Assembly: GCF_014696105.1 (NCBI RefSeq)
Contig: NZ_JACJPO010000075.1
Span: 1 to 37,112 of the forward strand
From: Microcoleus sp. FACHB-1515
GTDB lineage: Bacteria; Cyanobacteriota; Cyanobacteriia; Elainellales; Elainellaceae
Reading direction: 5' to 3'
DNA: 37,112 bases
In this document: piece by piece, positions 23,771-34,473 of the stretch
Layout: each line of letters begins with the position of its first letter
Position numbering within the stretch: position 1 is the first letter of the stretch
The notes under the pieces: generated by a model
Databases searched by the model: none
Seen by the model: only the letters and a program-made list of their open reading frames with translations
Told to the model about the DNA's origin: nothing
Program-made: the position numbers and the translations under genes

Positions 23771-24301
23771 ATGCAAGTTCGTCCGCCAACGGTGACGCCT
23801 CGCCGTCGATCGCGCCGAAGCTGGCAGCGACAATTCCGCTATTTCTATTATCGCTTGATGCGTCTGGAAGGCAGCACCGAAGCGATCGCCAGAGGCTTTG
23901 CCGTCGGCGTCTTCGCTGGCCTGTTTCCTCTGTTCGGCCTGCAAACCATTATCGGCATTGCCCTCGCCATCCTGGTGCGCGGCAACAAAATCATGGCCGC
24001 TGCGGGAACCTGGATCAGCAACCCAATCACCAACCTGCCAATCTTCTTCTTCAATTTCAAAGTCGGAAGCTGGCTGTTTGACGCCAACCACTTATCGATC
24101 GACTTCACCACCCTCCACAACTGGGAAACCTTAAGTACGATCGGCATTGAACTGATCGCTGTCTGGCTGGCAGGCTGCCTCCTCGTCGCCTCGATCAGCG
24201 CCATTATCAGCTACTTCCTCAGCCTACGCCTCGTTCATCGCTGGCGAATGCGGCGAGTGCGGCGGTATCGAGTGCTGATCGGATATCGGCAGGAAGAATA
24301 A
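23771..24301 (+). CDS. DUF2062 membrane protein, 176 aa
   Basis: Small membrane protein with the DUF2062 pattern: RRSWQRQFRYFYYRLMRLEGS, then GFAVGVFAGLFPLFGLQTIIGIALAILVRGNK, then TWISNPITNLPIFFFNFKVG. Two or three hydrophobic helices are visible, plus a last one near ELIAVWLAGCLLVASISAII. The basic N- and C-termini should face the cytoplasm. Function unknown. It is divergent from mnmE with about 114 bases between them. Confidence 0.85.
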   Translation: MQVRPPTVTPRRRSRRSWQRQFRYFYYRLMRLEGSTEAIARGFAVGVFAGLFPLFGLQTIIGIALAILVRGNKIMAAAGTWISNPITNLPIFFFNFKVGSWLFDANHLSIDFTTLHNWETLSTIGIELIAVWLAGCLLVASISAIISYFLSLRLVHRWRMRRVRRYRVLIGYRQEE

Positions 24302-24348
24302 GGTTGTTCACTCCTAAGTTCAACGGAGATTTAGGGATCGATTCCTGC

Positions 24349-24490
24349 GGACAGCGCTTCGCGATCGCACACCCTCCACTCGTTCTAGAGCTTCTGAAAA
24401 CACGCCCTAGCTTCTACTAGCTCGGAAACCGAGAGTAGGCTGAAAGGCGATCCGTTCCGGATCGCCTTTGCTGGCCGCGAAGCGCTGTCC
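24349..24490. repeat. 142-bp MITE-like element with 15-bp perfect terminal inverted repeats
   Basis: GGACAGCGCTTCGCG (24349-24363) and CGCGAAGCGCTGTCC (24476-24490) are exact reverse complements. The inside carries a smaller hairpin (CTCGG-AAA-CCGAG) and the hairpin at 24443-24469. No target-site duplication is obvious. The CGCGAAGCGC terminal motif is common in short cyanobacterial dispersed repeats. It lies between a convergent pair of genes. Confidence 0.6.
24443..24469. terminator. 12-bp hairpin inside the inverted-repeat element
   Basis: AAAGGCGATCCG (24443-24454) pairs with CGGATCGCCTTT (24458-24469) around a three-base loop. It is between the convergent DUF2062 and citramalate synthase genes and could end transcription from either side. 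Confidence 0.5.
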
Positions 24491-24522
24491 ACAGAAATCG
24501 CGAAGCGCCTTTCCAAAAATCC

Positions 24523-26142
<1,620 letters not shown>

Positions 26143-26239
26143 AACGCTCAATCGATGAGGAATGGAAGTGAAAAAATTGCCAAGCGAATTCGATCGCCAT
26201 TAGATCACTTTAAGCTAGACGCAGCGATCTTGTGATATC

Positions 26240-26286
26240 GCCTCGATATCAAAATGACGTAGCCTCGATATCGAACACTCGATATT
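26240..26286. promoter_or_regulatory. Repeated CTCGATAT motifs in a divergent intergenic region
   Basis: GCCTCGATATC occurs twice exactly (26240-26250 and 26262-26272, 22 bases apart, two helical turns) and a third, looser copy ACTCGATATT follows at 26277-26286. They lie between cimA and the ferredoxin pseudogene and 20 to 70 bases before the pseudogene's ATG. Operator function is an inference. Confidence 0.4.
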
Positions 26287-26306
26287 GAACGATTGAGAAC
26301 TGCAAC

Positions 26307-26659
26307 ATGCCGACAATCATCGCTCAAGGCAAAGTGTTTGACTGTCCGATCGGCGCAATGCGACCAGTCCTGCTTCAGCACGAAATTGATTTGCATAACA
26401 GCGACAACGTGATCAACTGTCGCGGCAGGGGCACTTGTGAAACCTGCGCCGTTTAGATTGAAGGAACTATTTCAGAAGCCAATTGGCACGATCGATCGCG
26501 GCGATCGCTTCTCCTCATTCTTCCGATCAAAATCGTCGCCTAGCCTGTTAGAGCACAGTGCTCGACGATCTGCGAGTAACAAAATTTGATCGCTTTTGGG
26601 GCCAAGGTGAAAATTCAATTTGGACACCAGAAGGTCAGCAAAATTCAAATCGAGATTGA
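26307..26659 (+). pseudogene. Decayed plant-type 2Fe-2S ferredoxin-like gene
   Basis: Read across two frames, the stretch spells a recognisable 2Fe-2S ferredoxin-like protein of about 118 residues: MPTIIAQGKVFDC, then INCRGRGTCETCAV (the Cys-rich cluster loop), then a TAG at 26454-26456 where a Glu is expected, then IEGTISEANWHDRSRRSL. A one-base deletion near 26511 shifts the frame, after which PHSSDQNRRLAC continues, a second TAG (26549-26551) replaces a Gln, and the end reads VTKFDRFWGQGENSIWTPEG. Three independent lesions with the surrounding protein still readable show recent decay. Functional paralogues elsewhere in the genome are likely. Confidence 0.85.
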
Positions 26660-26994
26660 ACCGATCGATCGCGGGCGACCCATCCCAAGCCATTTGCAAT
26701 TGGTTGTTCAATTTGGAGTTTCGATCGCCGCTTTCATCGGCTGCAAAAGCTGAAATTGATTGCTCGATCGAATTGACCTAAGCTCAATAAATTGCGATAG
26801 TTGCAGTAGGTTTCACCGCAGAAAGATGGCCGTGAAAATTTCACGAACTGAAGCAATCTATCGTGCGCTAGAGGCCAAGCAATCGATTTGTTGCTCAAGC
26901 TTGAATTTAGCAAAGTGAAGCTGGCGCTTTGGGCTTTCGCGATCCGCCGCTGACCTCAATTTTTGTCCTTTCGATTCGGTGTTTTGGAGTTGAA
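26660..26994. other. 335-base gap, nothing identified
   Basis: Spacer between the ferredoxin pseudogene and the Thr/Gly-rich membrane protein. It contains short HIP1-like pieces (GATCGATCGC-type) and AT-rich patches that could hold the promoter of the next gene. No start-bearing open frame with protein-like make-up, no RNA fold and no repeat that I can support. Confidence 0.45.
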
Positions 26995-27537
26995 ATGAAT
27001 CTAGTTACTTTTCTACTGATTACGGCCATTGTTGGAGCGATCGTTGCAGCATTTGTGCAGGGAACGGCTCGCACCATCAGCTTAATTACTGCACTGCTGG
27101 CCTTTGTCTTGCTCGTTGGCACGCCCGGCTCGCAAGGCACCAGCAACTTCTTTAGCAATCTGTTTGGTGGCAACCGCACCGACACCGCCACCACCCAAAC
27201 CTTTGACACCACAACTGGAGTTACCACAACCGGAACGACTGGCGCAACTGGCACAACCGGAGTCGGTGGCGGCACAGGAACCACAGCGCAGGGCGGCACA
27301 GGTACAGCCCAGCAAACCGGACAGCCCACCACGCCCGGAAATTTACCTGCCAGCCCGCTTCCAGGCATCACAGGCGACAATGGCAGAAGCGGCACAACGC
27401 CCGCCCGCAGCTTCACAACGACCAATGGAGGCACAACCACAGGCGGCACGGCGGCAACGCGATCGACCAGCAGAACCTTCCCCAGCGGATTCACCACTGA
27501 GAACACACAAACCCGCAGATTCCGCGCCCTTTGGTAG
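26995..27537 (+). CDS. Membrane-anchored Thr/Gly-rich protein, 180 aa
   Basis: The ATG at 26995 is preferred because GGAG lies close upstream and the frame then begins with hydrophobic segments (MNLVTFLLITAIVGAIVAAF, residues 1-21, and TISLITALLAFVLLVGT, about 29-45). From about residue 55 the chain is low-complexity Thr, Gly, Ala, Gln and Pro (TTTGVTTTGTTGATGTTG...), likely disordered, ending in Arg- and Thr-rich sequence. No known domain. A cell-envelope or periplasmic tether is a reasonable guess. It is 30 bases ahead of thiO-thiG in the same direction. Confidence 0.72.
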   Translation: MNLVTFLLITAIVGAIVAAFVQGTARTISLITALLAFVLLVGTPGSQGTSNFFSNLFGGNRTDTATTQTFDTTTGVTTTGTTGATGTTGVGGGTGTTAQGGTGTAQQTGQPTTPGNLPASPLPGITGDNGRSGTTPARSFTTTNGGTTTGGTAATRSTSRTFPSGFTTENTQTRRFRALW

Positions 27538-27567
27538 GGTGGAAATAGTCGTTCACCCTTTTGTGTC

Positions 27568-29532
27568 ATGAATCGATCGACCGATGTGTTGGTCGTGGGC
27601 GGCGGCATCGTTGGATTGGCGATCGCCGTCGAACTCAAACTGCGCGGTGCAGCCGTCACCGTGCTGAGCCGCGATTTTGCTCAGGCCGCAACGCACGCCG
27701 CAGCGGGAATGCTCGCTCCCGAAGCAGAACACCTAACTTCACCCGCGATGCGATCGCTGTGCCTCCGCAGCCGCGATTTATATCCCGACTGGATTCGCAA
27801 GCTGGAAAGCATCGCCGGACAAAATGCTGGATATTGGGCTTGCGGCATTCTCGCTCCGGTTTTTCAAGAACCAAAAGCGGCGATCGCTGCTCAGTGGCTT
27901 GACGCAACCGCGATCCACTACGCCCAACCGGGATTAAGTCCAGATGTCGTTGGCGGTTGGTGGTTTCCCGAAGACGCACAGGTAGACAATCGGCGGCTGG
28001 CGCAAACGTTGCGATCGGTGGCGGCATCGATCGGCGTGGAGTTGCAAGAAGGCGTTGAGGTCGAAGCGATTTGCTACGCGAGTCTGAAGAGCGATCGGCG
28101 GGGCGATCGAGTGACCGCTGTTAAAACAGCAAACGCCGACTGGCAAGCGGAGCACTACATTTTGGCAACCGGAGCTTGGTCTGCTGCGCTGCTGCCGATT
28201 CCCACACAGCCGCGCAAAGGTCAAATGCTGTCGGTGCGCGTTCCAAATTTGGCGGCGGGCTTGCCCCTCCAGCGCGTTCTCTATGGCGAATCGGCCTACA
28301 TTGTGCCGCGCCGGGATGGGCAAATTGTGATTGGGGCAACAAGTGAAGCCGCCGGATTTACACCCGGAAATACAGTTGAGGGCATTCATTCGCTGCTGCA
28401 TGAAGCGTTGCGGCTGTTTCCGGTTTTGAAGGAATTTGCGATCGCCGAACAGTGGTGGGGCTTTCGACCCGAAACGCCTGACGAAATGCCGATTTTGGGC
28501 AAAACCCACTGTGAAAATTTAACCGTCGCAACTGGACACTATCGCAACGGCATTCTGCTCGCACCGATTACGGCTCAGCTCATTGCCGATGCAGTTTGGG
28601 ATCGGCGCATCGATCCGCTACTGCCGGAATTTTCCTGGCGGCGCTTTCAGCAGCCTCGCACCTTCGCTACAATGGTTTCCCCTACTCCTGCTGAAACTCC
28701 TGTGCAAACGCTTGATGTTGTTCAAACCGCTCCACAAGTTGACGATCGCCCCTTGACGATCGCCGGACGCACTTTTCGATCGCGCCTGATGACCGGAACT
28801 GGAAAGTACCGCAATTTTGACGAAATGCAGCAGGCGATCGAATCGAGCGGCTGCGAAATCATCACGGTTGCCGTCCGCCGAGTCCAAACGAACGCGCCTG
28901 GACATCAAGGCTTGGCAGAAGCGATCGACTGGCAAAAGCTGTGGATGCTGCCGAATACCGCAGGCTGTCAGACTGCCGAAGACGCAATTCGTGTTGCTCG
29001 CTTGGGGCGCGAAATGGCAAAGCTGCTCGGCCAGGAAGACAACAATTTCGTCAAGCTCGAAGTGATCCCGGACGCAAAATATCTCTTGCCTGACCCGATC
29101 GGCACGCTGCAAGCCGCCGAACAACTCGTCAAAGAAGGCTTTGCCGTGCTGCCCTACATCAACGCCGATCCGCTGCTGGCGAAACGACTGGAAGAAGTCG
29201 GCTGTGCGACGGTCATGCCCTTGGGTTCGCCGATCGGGTCGGGACAAGGTATTCGCAATCAGGCCAACATCGAAATCATCATCGAGAACGCCAACATTCC
29301 CGTCGTGGTGGATGCGGGAATCGGCACACCCAGCGAAGCAGCGCAGGCGATGGAAATGGGAGCCGATGCGCTGTTGATTAACACGGCGATCGCGCAAGCA
29401 CAAAATCCCGCTTTGATGGGTCGGGCAATGGGCATGGCGGCGATCGCGGGGCGCATGGCGTATTTGGCAGGACGCATTCCGGTGAAGTCGATCGCCAGTC
29501 CAAGTTCACCGACGACAGGCACGATCGCTTAG
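27568..29532 (+). CDS. thiO-thiG: ThiO-ThiG fusion: glycine oxidase plus thiazole synthase, 654 aa
   Basis: Makes the thiazole half of thiamine. Residues about 1-360 are the FAD glycine oxidase: [21 protein letters not shown] is the dinucleotide-binding motif, followed by [13 protein letters not shown]. Residues about 390-654 are Thi[37 protein letters not shown] with the Schiff-base Lys, [46 protein letters not shown] Pro/Thr-rich linker joins them. ThiO makes dehydroglycine that ThiG consumes, so fusion can channel it; such fusions are known in cyanobacteria. No TPP riboswitch is seen in the 30-base leader. Confidence 0.93.
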   Translation: MNRSTDVLVVGGGIVGLAIAVELKLRGAAVTVLSRDFAQAATHAAAGMLAPEAEHLTSPAMRSLCLRSRDLYPDWIRKLESIAGQNAGYWACGILAPVFQEPKAAIAAQWLDATAIHYAQPGLSPDVVGGWWFPEDAQVDNRRLAQTLRSVAASIGVELQEGVEVEAICYASLKSDRRGDRVTAVKTANADWQAEHYILATGAWSAALLPIPTQPRKGQMLSVRVPNLAAGLPLQRVLYGESAYIVPRRDGQIVIGATSEAAGFTPGNTVEGIHSLLHEALRLFPVLKEFAIAEQWWGFRPETPDEMPILGKTHCENLTVATGHYRNGILLAPITAQLIADAVWDRRIDPLLPEFSWRRFQQPRTFATMVSPTPAETPVQTLDVVQTAPQVDDRPLTIAGRTFRSRLMTGTGKYRNFDEMQQAIESSGCEIITVAVRRVQTNAPGHQGLAEAIDWQKLWMLPNTAGCQTAEDAIRVARLGREMAKLLGQEDNNFVKLEVIPDAKYLLPDPIGTLQAAEQLVKEGFAVLPYINADPLLAKRLEEVGCATVMPLGSPIGSGQGIRNQANIEIIIENANIPVVVDAGIGTPSEAAQAMEMGADALLINTAIAQAQNPALMGRAMGMAAIAGRMAYLAGRIPVKSIASPSSPTTGTIA

Positions 29533-29641
29533 CGAGAAAATCTAAAGCTTTCCTTAATATTGCGTTTTGTAACCAAAGTTAGAGAGTACATACTCCTATT
29601 CTTTGTTAAACTGTGGTGAACAAGATTATTGAGGTTTTATC

Positions 29642-29821
29642 ATGCCCTACACCACTGAAGAAGGCGGTCGCTTAAACAACTTTGCCAGCGAGCCAAAGAT
29701 GTATCAGGCAGAGCCGCTGACCAAAGGGCAAGTCCGCAACTACATCATTTTGGGTGTCGGTGCGATCGCCTTGGTTGGAGGTTTGCTGTACGTTGCAGTA
29801 GCCGTTTCTTCACTTGGGTAA
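29642..29821 (+). CDS. psb34: Photosystem II assembly protein Psb34, 59 aa
   Basis: Single-helix membrane protein that binds near CP47 during PSII assembly (the ssl1498 family). The opening MPYTTEEGGRLNNFASEPKMYQ is the family signature, followed by QVRNYIILGVGAIALVGGLLYVAVAV as the one transmembrane helix. Length fits. The gene follows thiO-thiG by 110 bases with a possible promoter between and has its own terminator at 29857. Its presence supports an oxygenic phototroph. Confidence 0.92.
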   Translation: MPYTTEEGGRLNNFASEPKMYQAEPLTKGQVRNYIILGVGAIALVGGLLYVAVAVSSLG

Positions 29822-29856
29822 GCACAAAATTTTTGAAAATTGAATATACCTTGCTT

Positions 29857-29888
29857 CACGGCTTCTCGATCGAGGAGCCGTGTTTTTG
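29857..29888 (+). terminator. Intrinsic terminator after psb34
   Basis: CACGGCTTCTCGATCGAGGAGCCGTG-type palindrome (29857-29882) with one mismatch, followed by TTTTT. It begins 36 bases after the psb34 stop and matches a rho-independent terminator. Confidence 0.8.
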
Positions 29889-29928
29889 TTGTGCTTTATC
29901 AGAAATGCTGAGTCGTTCGCTCAGTTCC

Positions 29929-31302
29929 TCACCGCTCAGGCTGCCAGTCGGTTCCAAGCTGAATCGTCACGTCTGAGTCAAGGCTGCCTGTGCTTTCGAT
30001 CCGAACTTCGCCCAGCCCGATCGCTTCCTGCACGGCGTCGGCGCTGTGGGTGTCGCCCTGCTGTGCAATCACGCGAGTCGTTGCCAGCGGTTCGCTCCAA
30101 GGGCGATCAACCGACACGTTGCTGTAACCTGCTGCTTGCAGTTGGTTGACCAGTTGATCAACGGCATCCGGGCGATCGCTGCTGTCTTGAATCGCGATTC
30201 GCACCGAACGGGCAGATTCCTCAGCGCTGCTGTCCACATCAAGGCCAAAATAGCGCCCCATCATCGTTTCAATGCGCGATCGACTCGGCAGCCAATAGCT
30301 GAGCGAATACTGATCGGGGGTGCTGAAGCGTCCGGGCAGCATCAGCATTTCGACGTTCGATCGACTTGTTTGCGCCGCGAAGCCGACCAGCGCCACCAGT
30401 TCCTCCACGCTCAAATTCGTATCGATGTTCGACTGAATGACCGAGAGAATCTGCGGCAGGCGCGTCAGCGTGGCCGGACTGAGCGCTTGCTCTTGCAGTG
30501 CCCGCATCATCATTTGCTGTCGCTGAATGCGGCCAATGTCGCCATTTTGGTCGTAGCGAAAGCGCAAAAACTGCAATGCCTGATTGCCATCAAGGTGCTG
30601 CTCGCCCTGCTTAAGGTCAATATAAAGGTGCTGGCTGTCGTCCTGATATTGCATGTCTTTGGGGACGTAGACCGTGACGCCACCCAGCGCATCGATCAGC
30701 TTTTCCACGCCTTGAACGTTGATGCGGACGTAGCGATCGATCTTCACGCCGCCTAACAATTCCGTTGTCGTGGTTGCGGCTAGCGCAGGGCCGCCGTGCA
30801 CATTCGCCTCGTTCAGCTTTGTTTCACCAACGCCTTCAACCCAAGTGCGCGTGTCGCGAGGCAAAGACAAAACCGATAACTGCTTGTGTTCTGGATCAAA
30901 CCGGAGCAGCAGCATTGTATCGGACAAACCATCGAACGAATTAACCAGCGCGTGATAGCCCTGATTGCGACTGGATTCAGGCAAATCATCGAGATCCGAA
31001 GTCAACACCTTGATGCCCAACACCAAAATGTTTACAGGGCGCGTCAATTGCGGCAGGCGAAAGTTCGTGTCGCTGGAAATACTTTCACCTTCGTTAAAAA
31101 CATCGGCATCTTCTGGACTAAGCTGACTCTGCAACAGCGGCGTACTGGTCAGCGACATGGCGAGCAGTGCGCCTGCGGTTGCCGAAGAAATTGCCACTGC
31201 ACCCAACCCCAACATCAGCCAAACCATGCGTCGTTTTGAGCGGGGCGATTTCTTCGGCTGGAATGGGTACGATCGAGCTTTTGAAGGTCTGGAAGTAGCC
31301 AC
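29929..31302 (-). CDS. LytR-CpsA-Psr (LCP) family glycopolymer transferase, 457 aa
   Basis: Attaches polymers such as polysaccharide to the cell wall. I use GTG 31302 because GAGG lies six bases before it; GTG 31314 is the other option. A basic N-terminus precedes one transmembrane helix (RRMVWLMLGLGAVAISSATAGALLAM). The LCP domain (about 85-260) shows VNILVLGI, SFDGLSDTMLLLRFD, LSLPRDTRTWV, LNEANVHGG, and RFRYDQNGDIGRIQRQQ, with the catalytic Arg and Asp. A LytR_C-type domain follows (about 340-457). It is convergent with psb34. Confidence 0.9.
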   Translation of the reverse strand: MATSRPSKARSYPFQPKKSPRSKRRMVWLMLGLGAVAISSATAGALLAMSLTSTPLLQSQLSPEDADVFNEGESISSDTNFRLPQLTRPVNILVLGIKVLTSDLDDLPESSRNQGYHALVNSFDGLSDTMLLLRFDPEHKQLSVLSLPRDTRTWVEGVGETKLNEANVHGGPALAATTTTELLGGVKIDRYVRINVQGVEKLIDALGGVTVYVPKDMQYQDDSQHLYIDLKQGEQHLDGNQALQFLRFRYDQNGDIGRIQRQQMMMRALQEQALSPATLTRLPQILSVIQSNIDTNLSVEELVALVGFAAQTSRSNVEMLMLPGRFSTPDQYSLSYWLPSRSRIETMMGRYFGLDVDSSAEESARSVRIAIQDSSDRPDAVDQLVNQLQAAGYSNVSVDRPWSEPLATTRVIAQQGDTHSADAVQEAIGLGEVRIESTGSLDSDVTIQLGTDWQPER

Positions 31303-31314
31303 GAAGTTCCTCAC

Positions 31315-31671
31315 ACACGGAAGCAGAAATTCATTACTGCACAGTTCAACAAAAAGAACTGGAAGTCACTATAGACGCTTTTGGGCAAAATGCATGAATT
31401 TAACAAATTAAATCCGCAAAAATGCGCGAAAACCGTCAATCGTTTCTGGCAGCTTAACCCCTGAATGTTTTGCAATGCACGAGTAGAAACTCGGAGGCTC
31501 ACCCAAAAACCCAAGGTGAGCAACACGATCGCCACTGCAAAGAACAGTAATTTTGCTCAAAATCCTAACAGAAAATTGCGAATTGTCATCCACTTGATTC
31601 CGCGAATTTTACTAGTTTGATTCGACTGCTTCAAAAAGCAATCTTCAAGTTCTTTTTGCTGAAATCATTTC
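31315..31671. other. 357-base gap, nothing identified
   Basis: Lies between two minus-strand genes, LCP and the pseudouridine synthase. It is AT-rich, with several T-runs, and should contain the LCP promoter. Two short minus-strand open frames (about 31311-31535 and 31408-31593) have no good ribosome-binding site and look like chance, so I report none. Confidence 0.45.
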
Positions 31672-32283
31672 TTATAGAACTTTTGTTCTATTAATTTGCT
31701 CAAGCTCGATCGAACTCAATTTTCGCCACTGTCCGGGCTGAAGTCCATCCAGCCGCAAAGACCCGATCGCCACGCGCACTAATCGCAACGTTGGAAATCC
31801 GATCGCTGCCGTCATCCGCCGCACCTGACGATTTTTTCCTTCCGTTAGAATCAGTTCGATCCAACTGGTTGGAACAGATTTGCGAAAGCGAATGGGCGGA
31901 TCGCGCAGCGGCAAATTCGGTTCTTCAATCAAGCGGACGATCGCAGGACGAGTGTGATAATCCTTCAGGTCAATGCCGCGCCGGAGCGGTTCAAGGTCGG
32001 CCTCAGTGGGAATGCGATCGACCTGTGCCCAGTAGGTGCGCGGATGATGAAATTTCGGATCGCTGAGGCGATGCTGAAGCCGTCCGTCACTGGTCAGCAG
32101 CAGCAGACCTTCGCTGTCGCGATCGAGCCTGCCGACCGGATAAACGTTGGGAATGGGTATGAAATCTTTAAGAGTGCGGCGATCGGCTGCATCGGTAAAC
32201 TGAGTGAGCACATCGTATGGCTTGTAAAACAGCAGGTGGCAATGGTCGGAAGAGCGAGATTGAGTGGATTTCGATCGCAACAT
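31672..32283 (-). CDS. rluE: rRNA pseudouridine synthase, RsuA/RluE family, 203 aa
   Basis: Isomerises a uridine in ribosomal RNA. The ATG at 32283 is used; a TTG at 32301 would add six residues. The short form has no S4 domain, as in RluE. The catalytic motif [18 protein letters not shown] (about 52-68) contains the active Asp; [19 protein letters not shown] is the other family block, with the conserved RQVRRM. Exact target (23S U2457 for E. coli RluE) is inferred from the family. Confidence 0.88.
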   Translation of the reverse strand: MLRSKSTQSRSSDHCHLLFYKPYDVLTQFTDAADRRTLKDFIPIPNVYPVGRLDRDSEGLLLLTSDGRLQHRLSDPKFHHPRTYWAQVDRIPTEADLEPLRRGIDLKDYHTRPAIVRLIEEPNLPLRDPPIRFRKSVPTSWIELILTEGKNRQVRRMTAAIGFPTLRLVRVAIGSLRLDGLQPGQWRKLSSIELEQINRTKVL

Positions 32284-32386
32284 TGTAAAGAAAAGTCTCA
32301 ACCCTTTTAAAAAGATTTAGGAGCGTGACCAAATCCAAGATTCCGCTTTACGCTGTATTTCTAAGGGATTTGGGGTCAAGAAAATC

Positions 32387-32695
32387 ATGGAAAAACAACG
32401 ATATCGCTTTGTCTGCACGCTGGCATTTGGCGACATCTATGGACAAATTATTGTCTGGCTGCTGGTCATTTTCCTCAGCTTAGCCGCAGCGCTCGCCTTG
32501 ATGGGAGCCAGCCGCCCGATCTATGCGCTTGCCACTGTCGGATTGATTTTGGTGCTGTCGCTGCCGTTCCTGCTGTTTGCCTTCGTTACAACGCTGCTCA
32601 ACCACATTGAATTTGCCGCCGTTGAGCCAAAAACGCAAACGAATACTGCATCCACCACGCCGCCTGCTCAGCAGCCCGCTCAAGCCGCCAGCTAG
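32387..32695 (+). CDS. Small two-helix membrane protein, 102 aa
   Basis: Residues about 20-45 (QIIVWLLVIFLSLAAALALMG) and 50-75 (YALATVGLILVLSLPFLLFAFV) are two transmembrane helices, followed by a Thr/Ala/Pro/Gln-rich tail (TASTTPPAQQPAQAAS) that is probably disordered. The N-terminus MEKQRYRFVCTLAFGDIYG is not typical of any family I can name. It is divergent from the pseudouridine synthase. No function assigned. Confidence 0.72.
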   Translation: MEKQRYRFVCTLAFGDIYGQIIVWLLVIFLSLAAALALMGASRPIYALATVGLILVLSLPFLLFAFVTTLLNHIEFAAVEPKTQTNTASTTPPAQQPAQAAS

Positions 32696-32719
32696 CCACC
32701 AGGGAAACCATCGATTGAA

Positions 32720-32771
32720 ATCAACAAACTGCCTGCGATCGATTTGCTTGAATTGCAGGCAGTTTGTTGAT
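32720..32771. terminator. 17-bp perfect inverted repeat between convergent genes
   Basis: ATCAACAAACTGCCTGC (32720-32736) and GCAGGCAGTTTGTTGAT (32755-32771) pair exactly around an 18-base loop. It lies 25 bases after the two-helix gene and before the 3' end of clpS, so it can serve as a bidirectional terminator. Confidence 0.7.
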
Positions 32772-32898
32772 CGCAATTGGTTTGCGAATCGATCGCTCTC
32801 GCTTGACAGACCAATTCGCTTGACAGATCCAAGCGACCGCAGCCGAAACCGCGCGGCTTTCATTCTAGTGAACCGATCTCAAACGATCGCTCCGGCTC

Positions 32899-33219
32899 TC
32901 AAGCCTTCTCCAGCGGAGCCATCGTCAGTCCAGCGCGGCTAAGCTGCTGGTGATACATTTCTGCCTGTTCCAGTGCGCCCGTCCAGACGATCGCCTGCCC
33001 TTCATTGTGAATCTTGTGGGTCAAGTCCCAAGCGCGATCGCTAGTCATGTTGGGAATGTATTTCATCAAGCATTCCGCCACATGCTGAAACGTGTTGAAA
33101 TCGTCGTTGAGAACAATGACGTTGTAGTTGGGGTAAGTTTTTTTGATGGTTTGAGCCGATCGCTCTGGCGTCACTGTGGGCGCAGTCGCCATCGATCGAG
33201 GCGCTACAAGTTCGGTCAT
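32899..33219 (-). CDS. clpS: ClpS adaptor for the Clp protease, 106 aa
   Basis: Delivers N-degron proteins to ClpC/ClpA. The family core YPNYNVIVLNDDFNTFQHVAEC is at about residues 29-50, with the NDDFNTF binding-pocket segment, then the Met/His-rich pocket residues and HNEGQAIVWTGALEQAEMYHQQL near the C-terminus. The first 28 residues are the variable N-terminal extension that inserts into the Clp pore. Length is normal. It is downstream of rseP on the same strand but separated by a terminator. Confidence 0.93.
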   Translation of the reverse strand: MTELVAPRSMATAPTVTPERSAQTIKKTYPNYNVIVLNDDFNTFQHVAECLMKYIPNMTSDRAWDLTHKIHNEGQAIVWTGALEQAEMYHQQLSRAGLTMAPLEKA

Positions 33220-33331
33220 AAGCGCAGCTAGGGTGTGGTGAATGTTAAAAATTTCTTTGTTATTGTAGCAGCCTCGATTTTATCTGTATCTGATTCAGGC
33301 GATTGATGCCGAGCAAGCGATCGCCTGCCAC

Positions 33332-33361
33332 AAAAAAGGAGTTAGCTTTGACCAACTCCTT
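33332..33361 (-). terminator. Intrinsic terminator after rseP
   Basis: On the minus strand AAGGAGTT, a 10-base loop and AACTCCTT are followed by TTTT, a clear rho-independent terminator, about 30 bases past the rseP stop. Confidence 0.85.
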
Positions 33362-33390
33362 GCATTGCAAAATCAATTAAGCAAGCTGAA

Positions 33391-34473
33391 TTAGCGGCTT
33401 AGCGTCAATGTGTCGCGGATGATCAGGAAAATTCCCAGACCCAGCAGCAGCATCAGTCCCGTTTGCATCACGTTTTCCTGAATGCGGTTGGGCAGCGGTT
33501 TGCCGCCGCGCAGCGCTTCAACCAGGAGAAATGCAAGCTGTCCGCCATCGAGCGCAGGCAGCGGCAAAATGTTGATGATTGCCAGGTTGATGCTGATGAT
33601 TGCCGTGAAGGGAAACAGGTTGAGCAAATCGTTGTTTGCCAAATCTGCACCCTGCTTGACGATTCCAACCGGGCCAGAAACCTGATTTGCCATCTGCGAG
33701 AAGTTGGTAATCAGCGAGGCGAAGCCCTGAACCGTGCGGACAAACATATCTTGGAACGATCGAGCGGCGAGCGTCAAAACTTCCCCGATGCCCTCGGCGC
33801 GGCGATATTCAGGTTTGCCGTTGGCAAGCAGTTGAACGCCGATGCGGGCTTTGCCGTCGCTGTTGTCGCCAATTTGCGGCGTCACGTTGACTTCAAGCTG
33901 GCGATCGCCCCGCTGCACGGTGAACTCGATCGGCTGGTTCGGACTCGTATTGATCGCCTCGGTCAGCGTTTTGAGAGCGGCATCTCCTGATCCCAAGCTG
34001 CGATCGTCTACGGCGAGAATGACGTCTCCCGCTTTGATGCCAGCTTGGGCAGCAGGCGATTCTGCCGAAAGCACTTGCGGAATCAGCACGCCGGGCTGAT
34101 AGTTGATGCCGTCGGGAACGCCGATCGCGCCAAACTGCACCACGAAAACCAGGTAGGCAAAAATCAAGTTGGCAATTACGCCCGCGCTGATCACAATAGC
34201 GCGATCGAGAATTGGACGATTTTGCAGACGATCTGGATCATCCAGCGGAATTTCGCTTTCCGGGTCGTCATCGGGGAAACCCACATAGCCACCGAGCGGA
34301 ATGGCGCGAATCGCGTATTCAGTTTGTGGCCCTTGAATTTTGAAGAGGGCGGGGCCAAATCCGATCGAAAAGCGGTTGACGTGAATGCCCTGGAGCCTTG
34401 CTGCGAAGAAGTGCCCCATCTCGTGAACCACAATCAAGATCGCTAGCACAGCGATCGGAGCCAATACTGACAT
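33391..34473 (-). CDS. rseP: Site-2 protease RseP, 360 aa
   Basis: Intramembrane zinc metalloprotease that cleaves membrane anti-sigma factors or signal remnants. HEMGHFFAAR (HExxH) is at residues 18-27 in the first helix, the third zinc ligand lies in NILPLPALDGGQ (about 305-316), and a PDZ domain is between (AQAGIKAGDVILAVDDRSL at about 130). Four transmembrane helices are expected. All catalytic residues are present. No sigma-factor gene is adjacent. Confidence 0.93.
   Translation of the reverse strand: MSVLAPIAVLAILIVVHEMGHFFAARLQGIHVNRFSIGFGPALFKIQGPQTEYAIRAIPLGGYVGFPDDDPESEIPLDDPDRLQNRPILDRAIVISAGVIANLIFAYLVFVVQFGAIGVPDGINYQPGVLIPQVLSAESPAAQAGIKAGDVILAVDDRSLGSGDAALKTLTEAINTSPNQPIEFTVQRGDRQLEVNVTPQIGDNSDGKARIGVQLLANGKPEYRRAEGIGEVLTLAARSFQDMFVRTVQGFASLITNFSQMANQVSGPVGIVKQGADLANNDLLNLFPFTAIISINLAIINILPLPALDGGQLAFLLVEALRGGKPLPNRIQENVMQTGLMLLLGLGIFLIIRDTLTLSR

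Noticed and set aside
27538-27567. TPP riboswitch before thiO-thiG
   Set aside because: The leader is 30 bases and lacks the CUGAGA and CCUGAU elements; a CTGAGA-like string at about 27498 lies inside the preceding gene without the partner parts.
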